Below, piece after piece: positions 35,387 to 43,619 of a stretch of 64,000 nt of DNA (position 1 is its first letter; each line of letters opens with the position of its first letter). A model generated the notes under the pieces. The model made no database searches. It saw only the letters and a program-made list of their open reading frames with translations, and had not been told where the DNA came from. This DNA is from an uncultured Flavobacteriales bacterium (lineage in GTDB: Bacteria; Bacteroidota; Bacteroidia; Flavobacteriales_D; Sanyastnellaceae), in NCBI GenBank assembly GCA_938085425.1, contig CALKGQ010000018.1, forward strand, positions 1-64,000, read 5' to 3'. A program made the translations under genes and the position numbers.

Positions 35387-36277
35387 TCAATGTTCTTCGA
35401 TTTCTTCGCAAGTCTTGCCATAAACACTCAACAAGTCGAGCAAGTCGTTCAATTGCACGATGCCGTCAAAGTTGAGATCGCCAGTGCAAGAAGAAAGACA
35501 CACACATTTGTGGGCTTCGCCGTCCCAAACCGTGCCGTCTCCACAAAATGAGGATGGATCGGGACAGTTGTCGTCGTCATCGTCGTCGTCGTCGTCATCG
35601 TCGTCGTCGTCGTCATCGTCGTCATCGTCGTCGTCATCGTCGTCATCGTCGTCGTCATCGTCGTCATCGTCGTCCATGCTGTAGCTGAATCCTCGCAAGA
35701 AAGTATGGCCCTCCGTTTCCCTGACCACCACTTGGTCCACCAGGTCGACATCGGCCAAATTGATCCAGTCCCCAATCCTGACCAACCCCGCTTCCTCGGA
35801 ATCCAAGACAGAGGCGAAATCTTGTCCCATCAACGTGTGCCAAACTCCCGTGAGCGAATGGATGAAAATCACAGGCACATCGTCCTCCAAATCCAAATCG
35901 CCGAGTGTCACAGCCAGCCCGACAGTGGACACTGGAGCATTCCATGTAAGCACGATCTCCTCGTCCTCATCGCCTCCGCCCCCTGAAATTCCTGAGGATC
36001 CATGGCAATGGTCGTTGTGCACTCGCTCCACACCCCACCCATCACCATCTGCATGGATCGCTCCCAAAATGGACTCGGAGTCAATGGCGAAAGGATCCTC
36101 AATTCTCGATCGTGCAGTCAATGTTGGACCAGTCTCTGCGGTGGAAGTCAATATGGGCTGCACCACATGCATGCATTCGCCTTGCACTTGAACATCGGGA
36201 GAGTACAACGCCGTCTGGGAGTGGGCGAGTTGGGCCATGCACAGACCCAATGAAACAAACAGAGTAAATATTTTCAT
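35387..36277 (-). CDS. Exported protein with 35-residue poly-Asp tract and dockerin-like C-terminus
   Basis: 296 aa from ATG 36277, signal peptide MKIFTLFVSLGLCMAQLAHS. Residues about 20-200 form a beta-rich domain (TWNAPVSTVGLAVTLGDLDL, PVIFIHSLTGVWHTLMG) that looks like a PEP-CTERM-neighbour or carbohydrate-binding type sandwich, without a firm family. Residues 202-236 are an uninterrupted run of 35 Asp encoded by mixed GAC/GAT. A Cys-rich linker (CPDPSSFCGDGTVWDG) leads to GDLNFDGIVQLNDLLDLL and an ending YGKTCEEIEEH, an EF-hand/dockerin-like module. No T9SS type A domain is present. It is presumably a surface protein binding Ca or other cations; that is inference. Confidence 0.72.
   Translation of the reverse strand: MKIFTLFVSLGLCMAQLAHSQTALYSPDVQVQGECMHVVQPILTSTAETGPTLTARSRIEDPFAIDSESILGAIHADGDGWGVERVHNDHCHGSSGISGGGGDEDEEIVLTWNAPVSTVGLAVTLGDLDLEDDVPVIFIHSLTGVWHTLMGQDFASVLDSEEAGLVRIGDWINLADVDLVDQVVVRETEGHTFLRGFSYSMDDDDDDDDDDDDDDDDDDDDDDDDDDDDDDDDDDDNCPDPSSFCGDGTVWDGEAHKCVCLSSCTGDLNFDGIVQLNDLLDLLSVYGKTCEEIEEH
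35570..35674 (-). repeat. In-frame trinucleotide tract (35 x GAC/GAT)
   Basis: 105 bp of uninterrupted Asp codons, GAC with interspersed GAT. Length changes by whole codons would keep the frame, so it is a candidate for repeat-length variation between strains. Confidence 0.97.
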
Positions 36278-36318
36278 AACAGTGTGATGATTCGGTTGAC
36301 AGACCTTGGCAAGGTAGT

Positions 36319-36326
36319 CAAACATA
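36319..36326 (-). promoter_or_regulatory. Putative -7 box TATGTTTG
   Basis: An exact TAnnTTTG match 41 nt before the ATG at 36277. A second candidate, TACCTTGC, lies at 36309-36316. Confidence 0.4.
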
Positions 36327-36369
36327 ACGCACTGAGAAGCAAAGGCCCACGCTGCCTACGAAAGCACCA

Positions 36370-36954
36370 TCAGAACCGCCAACCCAACCCAATGGAAGGT
36401 TGCGGCCAGCGGGTGAATGCGTCATCTACGCCCTCTCCTGAACGTTGGATGACTTGCTGAGAAACATTCAACGCAATCCCCAAATCGACTGTCAAACCAA
36501 AGCCTGTGTTGAATTGATAACCCGTCTCAAACCCAAACCCAAGACCGCTCACCACTTCGTTCCACTTGTATTCAACCTCTTCATCTTCACCCACGGGTTC
36601 ATCCCCATCAGGCACCATCTCAGCAATGGACCCCCTGTACATTCTAGGACCGATGTAGAACCCCTTGGGCGCATTGCCCAAAGCTTGAATCGGGTACATC
36701 CGATAAGAGAGGGCAAAGAAACTGGCCGCGAGAGAATCTTCTTCCAACACCACCCCGCGGATGCTCATCGAACTCCGCTCGTTCAGTCCCGCCTCAAAAC
36801 GAAGGTCAGAGACCCCTCCAGCCACACTCAAAAGATCCACCTGAAGAAGGTGGTTCTTGACATCAGCATTGCCCTGATCCAATCCAAGATTGCCCTCTTG
36901 GGCAGAAGCCGAAAGCAGAAAAAAGCACGAAAGAAAAAGAGAGAATGACCTCAT
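36370..36954 (-). CDS. Small outer-membrane barrel protein (DUF3575-like)
   Basis: 194 aa from ATG 36954, with signal peptide MRSFSLFLSCFFLLSASAQ. Strand-like segments include LLQVDLLSVAGGVSDLRFE, AASFFALSYRMYPIQAL, GFYIGPRMYRGS, GLGFGFETGYQF and the terminal PSIGLGWRF ending in Phe. The pattern fits an eight-stranded barrel of the DUF3575 type, common in Bacteroidota. An acidic loop (PDGDEPVGEDEEVEYKW) is inserted between strands. It is separated from the upstream gene by a terminator, so it is a single-gene unit. Function unknown. Confidence 0.72.
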   Translation of the reverse strand: MRSFSLFLSCFFLLSASAQEGNLGLDQGNADVKNHLLQVDLLSVAGGVSDLRFEAGLNERSSMSIRGVVLEEDSLAASFFALSYRMYPIQALGNAPKGFYIGPRMYRGSIAEMVPDGDEPVGEDEEVEYKWNEVVSGLGFGFETGYQFNTGFGLTVDLGIALNVSQQVIQRSGEGVDDAFTRWPQPSIGLGWRF

Positions 36955-37075
36955 GGGAATTGAAAGATTTGTGTCCACCCAATTTCTTGGACGTTGTGGT
37001 TGTTTGGAAGGCTTGGAAGGAGATGTTTTCAACAGACCAAGTCGATACTTCTGCCTGACAAATACCTGGTAAGGC

Positions 37076-37121
37076 AAAAAAACGAGGGCATGCGGCGGAC
37101 AAAAGCCCGGCGCATGCCCTC
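37076..37121 (-). terminator. Rho-independent terminator
   Basis: An 11-bp GAGGGCATGCG / CGCATGCCCTC stem is followed by a seven-T run on the minus strand. It ends the T9SS cargo gene at 37159-38493. Confidence 0.88.
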
Positions 37122-37158
37122 TTTCTGAAGGTCTAGCATCTCCTCAACTGCGCATCAA

Positions 37159-38493
37159 TCAGCGAATGACCTGAATGGTGGTGCTCGATGTGGTCGACGC
37201 CGAGCGCATCTTCAACACATAGGAGCCGGCTGGCAAGTCAAGGTCGAGAGTGGTTTCTCTGACCACCTGACGAAGCCCCATGATTTGGCGCCCCTTGATG
37301 TCGAATACAGCCACGTCTGCCACAGCATCCGCTCCCGGCCAAGACAAGGTCAGTTTCCCGTCGGAAATGGGGTTGGGGAAGACCTCCATCGTCACAACTT
37401 CAAGAGATTCTACAGCGTTCACATTGCCCTCAAATGCCTGCAAACAAAATGCTCCATTTGCCGTCCATTCGACGCCATTGTTGGTCCAATGAAATCCATC
37501 AAAACGGAGGTAATATTCCTCCCCTTCTTCACTGTCAAAGCCCACCTCGGCCCAGAATCCATTGTTGTCCGTGTCAAAATCTTCATAGCAACCGACCGGC
37601 ACCATTTCACCGCATGAACCTTTGTAAAGTGCCATTTGCGAGTCCCAAGCAAACATGTAGGCCAAGTTGTCGTCGTCGCAGTAAGTGTGGGTGATGGTGT
37701 AAGAGTTTCCATCTCCGGTGAATTTGAACCACACAGAGCCATCTTCCGTGGGGCCGTCTTCCCAGCATTCTATGCCCGAGGTCTCTGCATTTGGGTTGGG
37801 GACGATGCCACTCCCTGCCGGAGTGTTGTCAAAGGGGCCGACAAAAGAAAGGCCCGCTCCGCTCGGCTCAAAAATGTCGTCGATGCTGAGTGCGCCACTG
37901 CAGGCATTGTGCCCACCCATGTTGGTGGTTTGCATCACCGTCAAGCAAAAGTTTCCCTGGGCCACCCCTTGAAAGTTGTCTCCATCGTTCCAGTTGTAAC
38001 CATCCACCATCAGGAAATACGTTTCTCCCTCATCCAACTTGGCATCCGTCCACGAATAATACCACCCGTAATTGACATCCCAAAAGGGCTGCAAGTCGTC
38101 ATTTGCTGCGACAAGCGTCAATGTGTCACAATTGCCCCGGTACAGGGCCATTTGTGTGTCATCGCTGTAAAGGGCAGCACCTGCACAGTTGATGGTCATG
38201 AACTGGTAAGTATTTCCATCTCCTTCCATTCGAAACCAAACCGACTGGTCCACACTTACATCGTTGCCGTCCGCATCAGCGTCAAACCAGTACCCCTGCA
38301 ATCCTTCTGCGAGCTCCGGTTCACCTGTCGCATCGACATTACTGTATGAATCAGTGGTTTGTTTCTGGCCAATACCCTGACCCAAAAGCGCGGACAGATC
38401 TGCGGCATCAGCACATAGATCATTGAACGGTGCTTGCGCCAACGCCTGCACGCTGCATGCGGCAAGAAGAAGGAAGGTGTTAAAATGTTTCAT
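37159..38493 (-). CDS. T9SS-secreted protein with two PPC-like repeats
   Basis: 444 aa, signal peptide MKHFNTFLLLAACSVQALAQ. Two homologous beta modules follow (about 21-190 and 195-355). Each begins with an N-A/D-x-C pattern (NDLCADAADL; HNACSGALSI), contains SVWFRMEGDGNTY or SVWFKFTGDGNSY, then TQMALYRGNC or SQMALYKGSC, and ends with a Trp-rich YYLRFDGFHW-type strand; this is the layout of bacterial pre-peptidase C-terminal (PPC-like) domains. The last 80 residues are a T9SS type A domain (MEVFPNPISDGKLTLSW to STTIQVIR). It should be a surface or released adhesive or binding protein; no enzyme domain is present. Confidence 0.85.
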   Translation of the reverse strand: MKHFNTFLLLAACSVQALAQAPFNDLCADAADLSALLGQGIGQKQTTDSYSNVDATGEPELAEGLQGYWFDADADGNDVSVDQSVWFRMEGDGNTYQFMTINCAGAALYSDDTQMALYRGNCDTLTLVAANDDLQPFWDVNYGWYYSWTDAKLDEGETYFLMVDGYNWNDGDNFQGVAQGNFCLTVMQTTNMGGHNACSGALSIDDIFEPSGAGLSFVGPFDNTPAGSGIVPNPNAETSGIECWEDGPTEDGSVWFKFTGDGNSYTITHTYCDDDNLAYMFAWDSQMALYKGSCGEMVPVGCYEDFDTDNNGFWAEVGFDSEEGEEYYLRFDGFHWTNNGVEWTANGAFCLQAFEGNVNAVESLEVVTMEVFPNPISDGKLTLSWPGADAVADVAVFDIKGRQIMGLRQVVRETTLDLDLPAGSYVLKMRSASTTSSTTIQVIR

Positions 38494-38596
38494 AAAGTAT
38501 TTGAGTAAAGGTGATTTAGTCAGGCCAAGAAAATCACTCGCTTTGCTTTTACCATGTGGGAGGCGAGCAAGATGTCAGACTCTTTTCCACAAACCC

Positions 38597-38604
38597 TAAC
38601 TTGG
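38597..38604 (+). promoter_or_regulatory. Putative -7 box TAACTTGG, leaderless spacing
   Basis: It lies four nt (GAAC) before the alkB ATG at 38609 and matches TAnnTTTG at all fixed positions but one. Confidence 0.45.
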
Positions 38605-38608
38605 GAAC

Positions 38609-39685
38609 ATGAACCAGTCCCCTGGGCTTTCCCCTTGGCGCGTTTTGAAGTACGCTGCAGGCTTCACGATTCCTGCCGTTGTGGCGCTCTCGTTTTTGTC
38701 CGACGGGCCGTTCACATGGTGGGCCATCGCCTACGGATTTGGCGTACTGCCTTTGCTTGAAATGGTGCTGCCACCCTCGTCCAAAAACCTCAGCAAGGCG
38801 GAGCGCGAATGGGTGTCCGCGGACAAAACCTACGACATGATGTTGTGGTCCATGGTCCTCATTCAGTATGCCCTGCTTGCCTGGTTTCTGTGGGACATGT
38901 CGCACGGAACAAGGGAACTTTGGTCCGGGGAATGGTGGGGCGTGGTGATGGCCATGGGGTTTTCTTGCAGCATTTTGGGCATCAACGTGGCACACGAGTT
39001 GGGGCACCGCCCTGAAAAGCACCACCAAAGGCTGTCACAAGCCTTGTTGGTGACCTCTCTGTACACCCATTTCTTCATCGAACACAACCAAGGTCACCAC
39101 CGCAACGTGGCCACCAAAGACGATCCTGCCACCGCCCGTCGAAACGAATGGTTGCAGGTGTTTTGGTTCCGGGCTGTTTTTGTCGCCTGGTGGTCGGCCT
39201 GGAAGATTGAGGCCAAGAACATGCGCCGCAAGGGACACTCCCCATGGCATGTCTCCAATGTCTTTCTCCGCCTCCAGGCCCTTCAATGGGGATTGCTTCT
39301 GGCCGCGGGAATGTTCTTGGGTTGGCAGGCTGCCCTGGGTTGGCTCATCGCCGGAGCCTTTGGTGGTTTCCTCTTGGAAGTTGTGAACTACGTGGAGCAC
39401 TATGGTTTGGAGCGCAAGCGGGTGAATGAACACCGCTATGAGCGTGTGATGCCTCAGCACAGCTGGAACTCCAACCATCCGCTGGGTCGATTGATGTTGT
39501 TCGAATTGACGCGGCATTCAGACCACCATCACCAACCTGCGAAGCCCTACCAAACCTTGGATTCCATCGAAAATGCCCCCCAATTGCCCACGGGTTATCC
39601 AGGAATGATGTTGCTGAGTTTGATTCCCCCGCTATACTTCGCTGTCATGAACCCTCGCGTCGACGCGCTCTCATCGGAGGGTTGA
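38609..39685 (+). CDS. alkB: Alkane 1-monooxygenase-like membrane di-iron hydroxylase
   Basis: 358 aa, polytopic membrane protein with all AlkB histidine boxes: HELGHR (129-134), EHNQGHHRNVATKDDP (159-174), the NYVEHYGLER motif near 268 and RHSDHHHQ near 313. These bind the di-iron centre that hydroxylates terminal carbons of alkanes or related hydrophobic chains in the inner membrane. AlkB-type enzymes usually read HELxHK in box 1; here the last residue is Arg. Five to six hydrophobic segments fit the fold. No rubredoxin or rubredoxin reductase gene is adjacent, so electron donors must be elsewhere. A bidirectional terminator follows. Confidence 0.9.
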   Translation: MNQSPGLSPWRVLKYAAGFTIPAVVALSFLSDGPFTWWAIAYGFGVLPLLEMVLPPSSKNLSKAEREWVSADKTYDMMLWSMVLIQYALLAWFLWDMSHGTRELWSGEWWGVVMAMGFSCSILGINVAHELGHRPEKHHQRLSQALLVTSLYTHFFIEHNQGHHRNVATKDDPATARRNEWLQVFWFRAVFVAWWSAWKIEAKNMRRKGHSPWHVSNVFLRLQALQWGLLLAAGMFLGWQAALGWLIAGAFGGFLLEVVNYVEHYGLERKRVNEHRYERVMPQHSWNSNHPLGRLMLFELTRHSDHHHQPAKPYQTLDSIENAPQLPTGYPGMMLLSLIPPLYFAVMNPRVDALSSEG

Positions 39686-39705
39686 GCCGCCTTGGAAGAC
39701 AGCAC

Positions 39706-39738
39706 AAAAAAAGGCCACATCGATTGTGGCCTTTTTTT
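39706..39738. terminator. Bidirectional rho-independent terminator
   Basis: Seven A, the inverted repeat GGCCACA-ATCGA-TGTGGCC and seven T lie between the convergent alkB and Cys-rich repeat gene. It can serve both strands. Confidence 0.9.
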
Positions 39739-39756
39739 GCTTGAAAATCATCTGGT

Positions 39757-40944
39757 TCAATCCAGACAAATCTCACCATAGTCCGCCAAGAAAATGAGCA
39801 AATCAGAAGTGGCCACAGCACCATCGTTGTCAAAATCCGTGTCGCACGAGGTCCCTTCAAAGGTGCATGTGCCGTCATCATGCGTTGCAAGGCTGCTGTA
39901 ATTGTCGGCATTGGCATAGGTGCAACCATGGACCGTACAGGACGTCCATTCGCAACTGCCATCGTCCACATTGGCCGAAACCAAATAATTGCAAGCCTGC
40001 TCATAGGTGCAACCCAGCAGTTCACACGATGCATTCCACAACGGATTGAATTGAGGATTGGAGAGCATGCCCAAGCCCACCCAAATGTCTTCACACTCTG
40101 ACTCGGCCATTGTTTCATAATTGTGGGAAACAGGGTCATAGCAGAAAGGAAGCTGGCATGCCTCGCAATCGTCCAACATGCCACAAGTTCCATCGTCTTC
40201 TGTGGCTTGGGGGTCGAAGTTGCATGCCAAGGGATCGGTGCAACCCAAGACGGAGGCACAACTTGCGCCCCAAAGCGGGTTTTGTGGGCTGTCGGGCAAA
40301 ACCACGATTTCATTTGGGCCAGCCACCGCATCCGCAGCAACTTCGATGTACGTCACTTGATGCGTGATGAAATTGTAGAGGTAGGCCTGCTGACAACCTC
40401 CACACTCATCGGTCAATGCAGAGCCATTGAGGACCCCTGCGCAGTCTGAACACGATGCATTCCACAACGGATTGAATTGAGGATTGGAGAGCATGCCCAA
40501 GCCCACCCAAATGTCTTCACACTCTGACTCGGCCACTGTTTCATAATTGTGGGAAACAGGGTCATAGCAGAAAGGAAGCTGGCATGCCTCGCAATCGTCC
40601 AAAATGCCGCAAGTTCCATCGTCTTCTGTGGCCAGGAAATTGAAGTTGCAAGCTGCAGGATCCGTGCAACCCGGGGAACTCGTGCAAGACTGGTTCCAGT
40701 AGGGGTTTAGAGGATCACTGGGCAGCACCAGCAAGTCTGTTGGGCCCACCACCGCTTCGGCAGCGATGTCCACAAAAAACACTTGATGCGTGATGAAGTT
40801 GTAGACATAGGCCTGCTGGCAGTCGCCGCAGTCGTCCACCATGGCAGATCCACCGTCAACACCTGCGCAATCCGATTGTGCCGAGATCCAAGGGGAACCG
40901 CAGAGGGCAAAGAGGAGAAGAAAAAAAGTTGTTCCGTTGTTCAT
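39757..40944 (-). CDS. Cys-rich exported repeat protein with dockerin-like C-terminus
   Basis: 395 aa from ATG 40944, signal peptide MNNGTTFFLLLFALCGSPWISAQ. The body is two long repeats of about 142 aa. Each has CAGVxxGSAxxDxCGxCQQAY, YNFITHQV, a GCTDPxACNF-type unit ending DDGTC, then CEACQLPFCYDPVSHNYET and NPLWNASC. Two further short GCTYExACNY/DDGSC-like units follow. The C-terminus is TDFDNDGAVATSDLLIFL followed by YGEIC, a dockerin/EF-hand-like module, not a T9SS type A domain. The many paired Cys suggest disulfides in an extracellular protein. Enzymatic activity is not expected; adhesion or metal binding is possible. The promoter region is unclear. Confidence 0.78.
   Translation of the reverse strand: MNNGTTFFLLLFALCGSPWISAQSDCAGVDGGSAMVDDCGDCQQAYVYNFITHQVFFVDIAAEAVVGPTDLLVLPSDPLNPYWNQSCTSSPGCTDPAACNFNFLATEDDGTCGILDDCEACQLPFCYDPVSHNYETVAESECEDIWVGLGMLSNPQFNPLWNASCSDCAGVLNGSALTDECGGCQQAYLYNFITHQVTYIEVAADAVAGPNEIVVLPDSPQNPLWGASCASVLGCTDPLACNFDPQATEDDGTCGMLDDCEACQLPFCYDPVSHNYETMAESECEDIWVGLGMLSNPQFNPLWNASCELLGCTYEQACNYLVSANVDDGSCEWTSCTVHGCTYANADNYSSLATHDDGTCTFEGTSCDTDFDNDGAVATSDLLIFLADYGEICLD
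40024..40206 (-). repeat. 183-bp direct repeat, copy A (inside Cys-rich gene)
   Basis: It differs from the copy at 40450-40632 by about 3 positions in 183. The period is 426 bp (142 codons), so the duplication is in frame. Confidence 0.93.
40450..40632 (-). repeat. 183-bp direct repeat, copy B (inside Cys-rich gene)
   Basis: The partner of 40024-40206. The flanking parts of each 142-codon unit are clearly more diverged than this core. Confidence 0.93.
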
Positions 40945-41064
40945 GATTGAAATGTTTGGGGCAAAATTCCAAACCACAACGGAGGGTTTCGTCATCCGAA
41001 TGTCCCAAGACCGTCAGAAAAATGTCAGACGGGAACTTTCTCAAAGTCAGAGTGTTGTACTGAC

Positions 41065-41931
41065 ATGATCACCACGAGATTCGAACGCCTTGCGGAGTCC
41101 ATTTTGCACCCCAAAGTCAGGCGACGGGTGGAGAGAAGCTTGGTCACTTTGGCCTTGATGATGTTTGGGGTGCACCTTGCCTTGTACGGGCTTCAGCAAG
41201 TTTGGGACTTGGGACTTCCAACCAGTCTGTTCTCCCATCCGCTCCAAACACTGTACACCCCCTTCTCGATCATTTTGATCGCCGAGGTGTACCTCCTGGT
41301 CTATTACCTCCCCACCTCCTTCGCGCGTTCGCTTGGAAAGCAAGTGGAAATTGTGGCGCTGATTGAAATCCGATCGGTGTTCAAAGACTTGGACACCACC
41401 TCCAATTGGCCTTGGGAGTCTGCCTTCTTCCCACACATGCTTTCTGCCTTGGTCTTGGGGGGATCCTTGGTGCTGTTCTACCACCTTCTTCCAAGGAGGC
41501 ATGCGCGCATGGAAGAATTGGAACTCGCACAATTCGTTCGTTTCAAAACCGGGCTCGCCGGTTTGCTTTCCGTCGGTTTGGTGGTGCTGAGTGTCTATTC
41601 CCTGGGCACCTGGATCTGGGAATTGGTCGCGTACCCGGAGCACATGCATTCCGACCTCAACCACATCTTCTACAACGAATTTTTCACGGCATTGATCTTG
41701 GTCGACGTCCTGCTGCTCGTCGTATCGTTCCGGTACTGGGACGACTTTGGTTTGGTGCTGCGGAATTCCGGATTTGTGGTGGCCACCATTTTGTTGCGGA
41801 GGGCATTGGGCATTGAACCTTGGCACGCCCTTGCCTATGAAACCACGGCAGCAGCCCTCGCTGTGGGCATGCTTCTTCTTCAGCGCGGTCTCAATGCCAG
41901 GGGCAAGGAGCCTTTTCCTTCGGAATCTTGA
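41065..41931 (+). CDS. Polytopic membrane protein, unknown
   Basis: 288 aa with about six hydrophobic segments: LVTLALMMFGVHLALYGL, FSIILIAEVYLLVYYL, HMLSALVLGGSLVLFYHLL, TGLAGLLSVGLVVLSVYSL, FFTALILVDVLLLVVSF and WHALAYETTAAALAVGMLLL. A charged cytosolic stretch lies between helices 2 and 3 (LGKQVEIVALIEIRSVFKDL). It matches no family I can name, though close-looking genes occur in other Flavobacteriales genomes. It stands alone between the Cys-rich protein (divergent) and GapN, 53 bp downstream on the same strand. Confidence 0.72.
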   Translation: MITTRFERLAESILHPKVRRRVERSLVTLALMMFGVHLALYGLQQVWDLGLPTSLFSHPLQTLYTPFSIILIAEVYLLVYYLPTSFARSLGKQVEIVALIEIRSVFKDLDTTSNWPWESAFFPHMLSALVLGGSLVLFYHLLPRRHARMEELELAQFVRFKTGLAGLLSVGLVVLSVYSLGTWIWELVAYPEHMHSDLNHIFYNEFFTALILVDVLLLVVSFRYWDDFGLVLRNSGFVVATILLRRALGIEPWHALAYETTAAALAVGMLLLQRGLNARGKEPFPSES

Positions 41932-41984
41932 AGCCGACTTCCGCCCGCAGGTGAACAACTCTTGAAATCGTTGGTTTTCAGAAT

Positions 41985-43562
41985 ATGACCCACCCGACCC
42001 CCCTTTCCAGCACGCCCCCCCTCCTCCATGGGAATTCTTACCTCATCGACGGCAAGCTCCATCCATGGACCGGGCCGCAATCGGAGGTCCGAAGCCCCCT
42101 GACGGTGGAAGGGGACCAAGGTCCTGAGCGGGTCTTGCTCGGCTCCGTCCCGGAACTTGGTGAAAAGGAAGGCTTGGCTGCTCTCGACTCGGCCGTGCGG
42201 GCCTACGACCACGGACGTGGCGATTGGCCTACGGCACCTGCGGGAGAGCGGATTGCTGCCCTTGAGAAGTTCATTCACAACATGCAGCCAAGAAGGGACC
42301 AAGTGGTGGATTTGTTGATGTGGGAGATTGGCAAAAAGCGCGCCGACTCGGAGAAAGAATTCGACCGGACGGTGCAGTACTTGAAGGACACCATTGCCGA
42401 ATACAAGGACCTTCAAAGGGAGGGCAGTCACATCAATGTCGTCGAAGGCACCATGGCCCAAATCCGCCGGGGACCCCTTGGCGTGGTCCTTTGCCTCGGA
42501 CCATTCAACTACCCATTGAACGAGACGTTTTGTGTCCTGCTTCCCGCCATCTTGATGGGCAACACCTGTGTGTTCAAGCCTGCCAAATACGGGGTACTCC
42601 TCATGACACCCTTGCTTGAAGCCTTTGCAGAGAGCTTCCCTCCCGGGGTCGTGAATATTGTGTTCGGAAGGGGTCGGACCCTCGCCTCGCCCATCATGAA
42701 ATCGGGCAAGGTGGATGTCTTGGCCCTGATTGGCAACAGCAAAAGCAGCAATGCACTGATTTCTCAGCACCCCAAGCCCAACCGCGTCCGTCAGGTCCTA
42801 GGGTTGGAGGCCAAAAACCCGGCAATTGTGTTCCCGGATGCGGACCTCGAAGTGGCCGTCAAAGAATGCGTCAAAGGAGCCTGGAGTTTCAACGGGCAGC
42901 GATGCACGGCGCTCAAGGTGGTGTATGTTCACCGCGACATCCGTGAGGCGTTCCTTGAAGCCTTTGCCAAAGCCACAGATGCACTCACTTGGGGTTCACC
43001 CCTGGACAATGCCGACATCACCCCCTTGCCCGAGTTGGGCAAGGTGGACACCATGCAATCGTACCTTCAGGAAGCCGTGGACAAGGGTGCCACCGTGGTC
43101 AATGCACGTGGTGGCGATGTGGAGGGCAACATGATGTTCCCCGCGATCCTGCACCCCGTCGACCGCGACACTCAACTCTTCCGAGAAGAACAATTTGGCC
43201 CACTTTGTCCTGTGCTCGATTTTGATTCCTTCGAGGAGGTCCTCGCCGACATCGCCCAGAGCGATTATGGTCAGCAGGTCAGCCTCTTCACCCAAGACGC
43301 CGCCACCGCAGGCATGTGCATCGACCGCCTGGTGAACCAAGTGTGCCGCGTCAACCTGAATGCCTCTTGCCAGAGAGGCCCTGATTCACTCCCATTCACC
43401 GGCCGCAAGGACAGTGCCGTAAGCACGTTGAGTGTCAAGGCCGCCCTACGATCGTTCAGCATCCGCACCTTGGTGGCCTGTCCGGAAGGACAAAAAGAAC
43501 TTGTGGAACAGGTCATTGGAGGCGGGCATTCCGCCTTCTCCAACATGAACTATCTGCTCTGA
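41985..43562 (+). CDS. gapN: NADP-dependent non-phosphorylating glyceraldehyde-3-phosphate dehydrogenase
   Basis: 525 aa aldehyde dehydrogenase. The catalytic Glu is in VLGLEAKNP (Glu 275), the nucleophile in NGQRCTALK (Cys 307), and the cofactor region includes GPFNYPLNE and VFKPAKYG. The C-terminal QRGPDSLPFTGRKDSAVST segment is characteristic of the GapN branch, which oxidises glyceraldehyde-3-phosphate directly to 3-phosphoglycerate and makes NADPH, bypassing substrate-level ATP formation. The N-terminal Pro-rich 15 residues are unusual but short. Subfamily assignment rests on the motif and length, not on a tree. The hairpin after the stop may serve both this gene and the convergent neighbour. 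Confidence 0.85.
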   Translation: MTHPTPLSSTPPLLHGNSYLIDGKLHPWTGPQSEVRSPLTVEGDQGPERVLLGSVPELGEKEGLAALDSAVRAYDHGRGDWPTAPAGERIAALEKFIHNMQPRRDQVVDLLMWEIGKKRADSEKEFDRTVQYLKDTIAEYKDLQREGSHINVVEGTMAQIRRGPLGVVLCLGPFNYPLNETFCVLLPAILMGNTCVFKPAKYGVLLMTPLLEAFAESFPPGVVNIVFGRGRTLASPIMKSGKVDVLALIGNSKSSNALISQHPKPNRVRQVLGLEAKNPAIVFPDADLEVAVKECVKGAWSFNGQRCTALKVVYVHRDIREAFLEAFAKATDALTWGSPLDNADITPLPELGKVDTMQSYLQEAVDKGATVVNARGGDVEGNMMFPAILHPVDRDTQLFREEQFGPLCPVLDFDSFEEVLADIAQSDYGQQVSLFTQDAATAGMCIDRLVNQVCRVNLNASCQRGPDSLPFTGRKDSAVSTLSVKAALRSFSIRTLVACPEGQKELVEQVIGGGHSAFSNMNYLL

Positions 43563-43568
43563 AACGAC

Positions 43569-43604
43569 AAACGGACGCCGGCCCGAGGCCAACGTCCGTT
43601 TCTT
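43569..43604. terminator. Inverted repeat between convergent genes, possible terminator
   Basis: AAACGGAC pairs with GTCCGTTT across a GC-rich loop (GCCGGCCCGAGGCC). The T-run is short (TTTCTT), so strength is uncertain. It lies between gapN and the convergent small membrane gene. Confidence 0.6.
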
Positions 43605-43619
43605 CCAAAAAGTTTGAGG

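Noticed and set aside
35570-35674. Repeat tract considered as a CRISPR-like or tandem array
   Set aside because: It is a plain trinucleotide tract inside a reading frame, without spacers.
35460-35684. Poly-Ser open frame on the plus strand over the Asp tract
   Set aside because: It is only the complement of the GAC/GAT tract; no export signal or start context, and the minus frame has a signal peptide.
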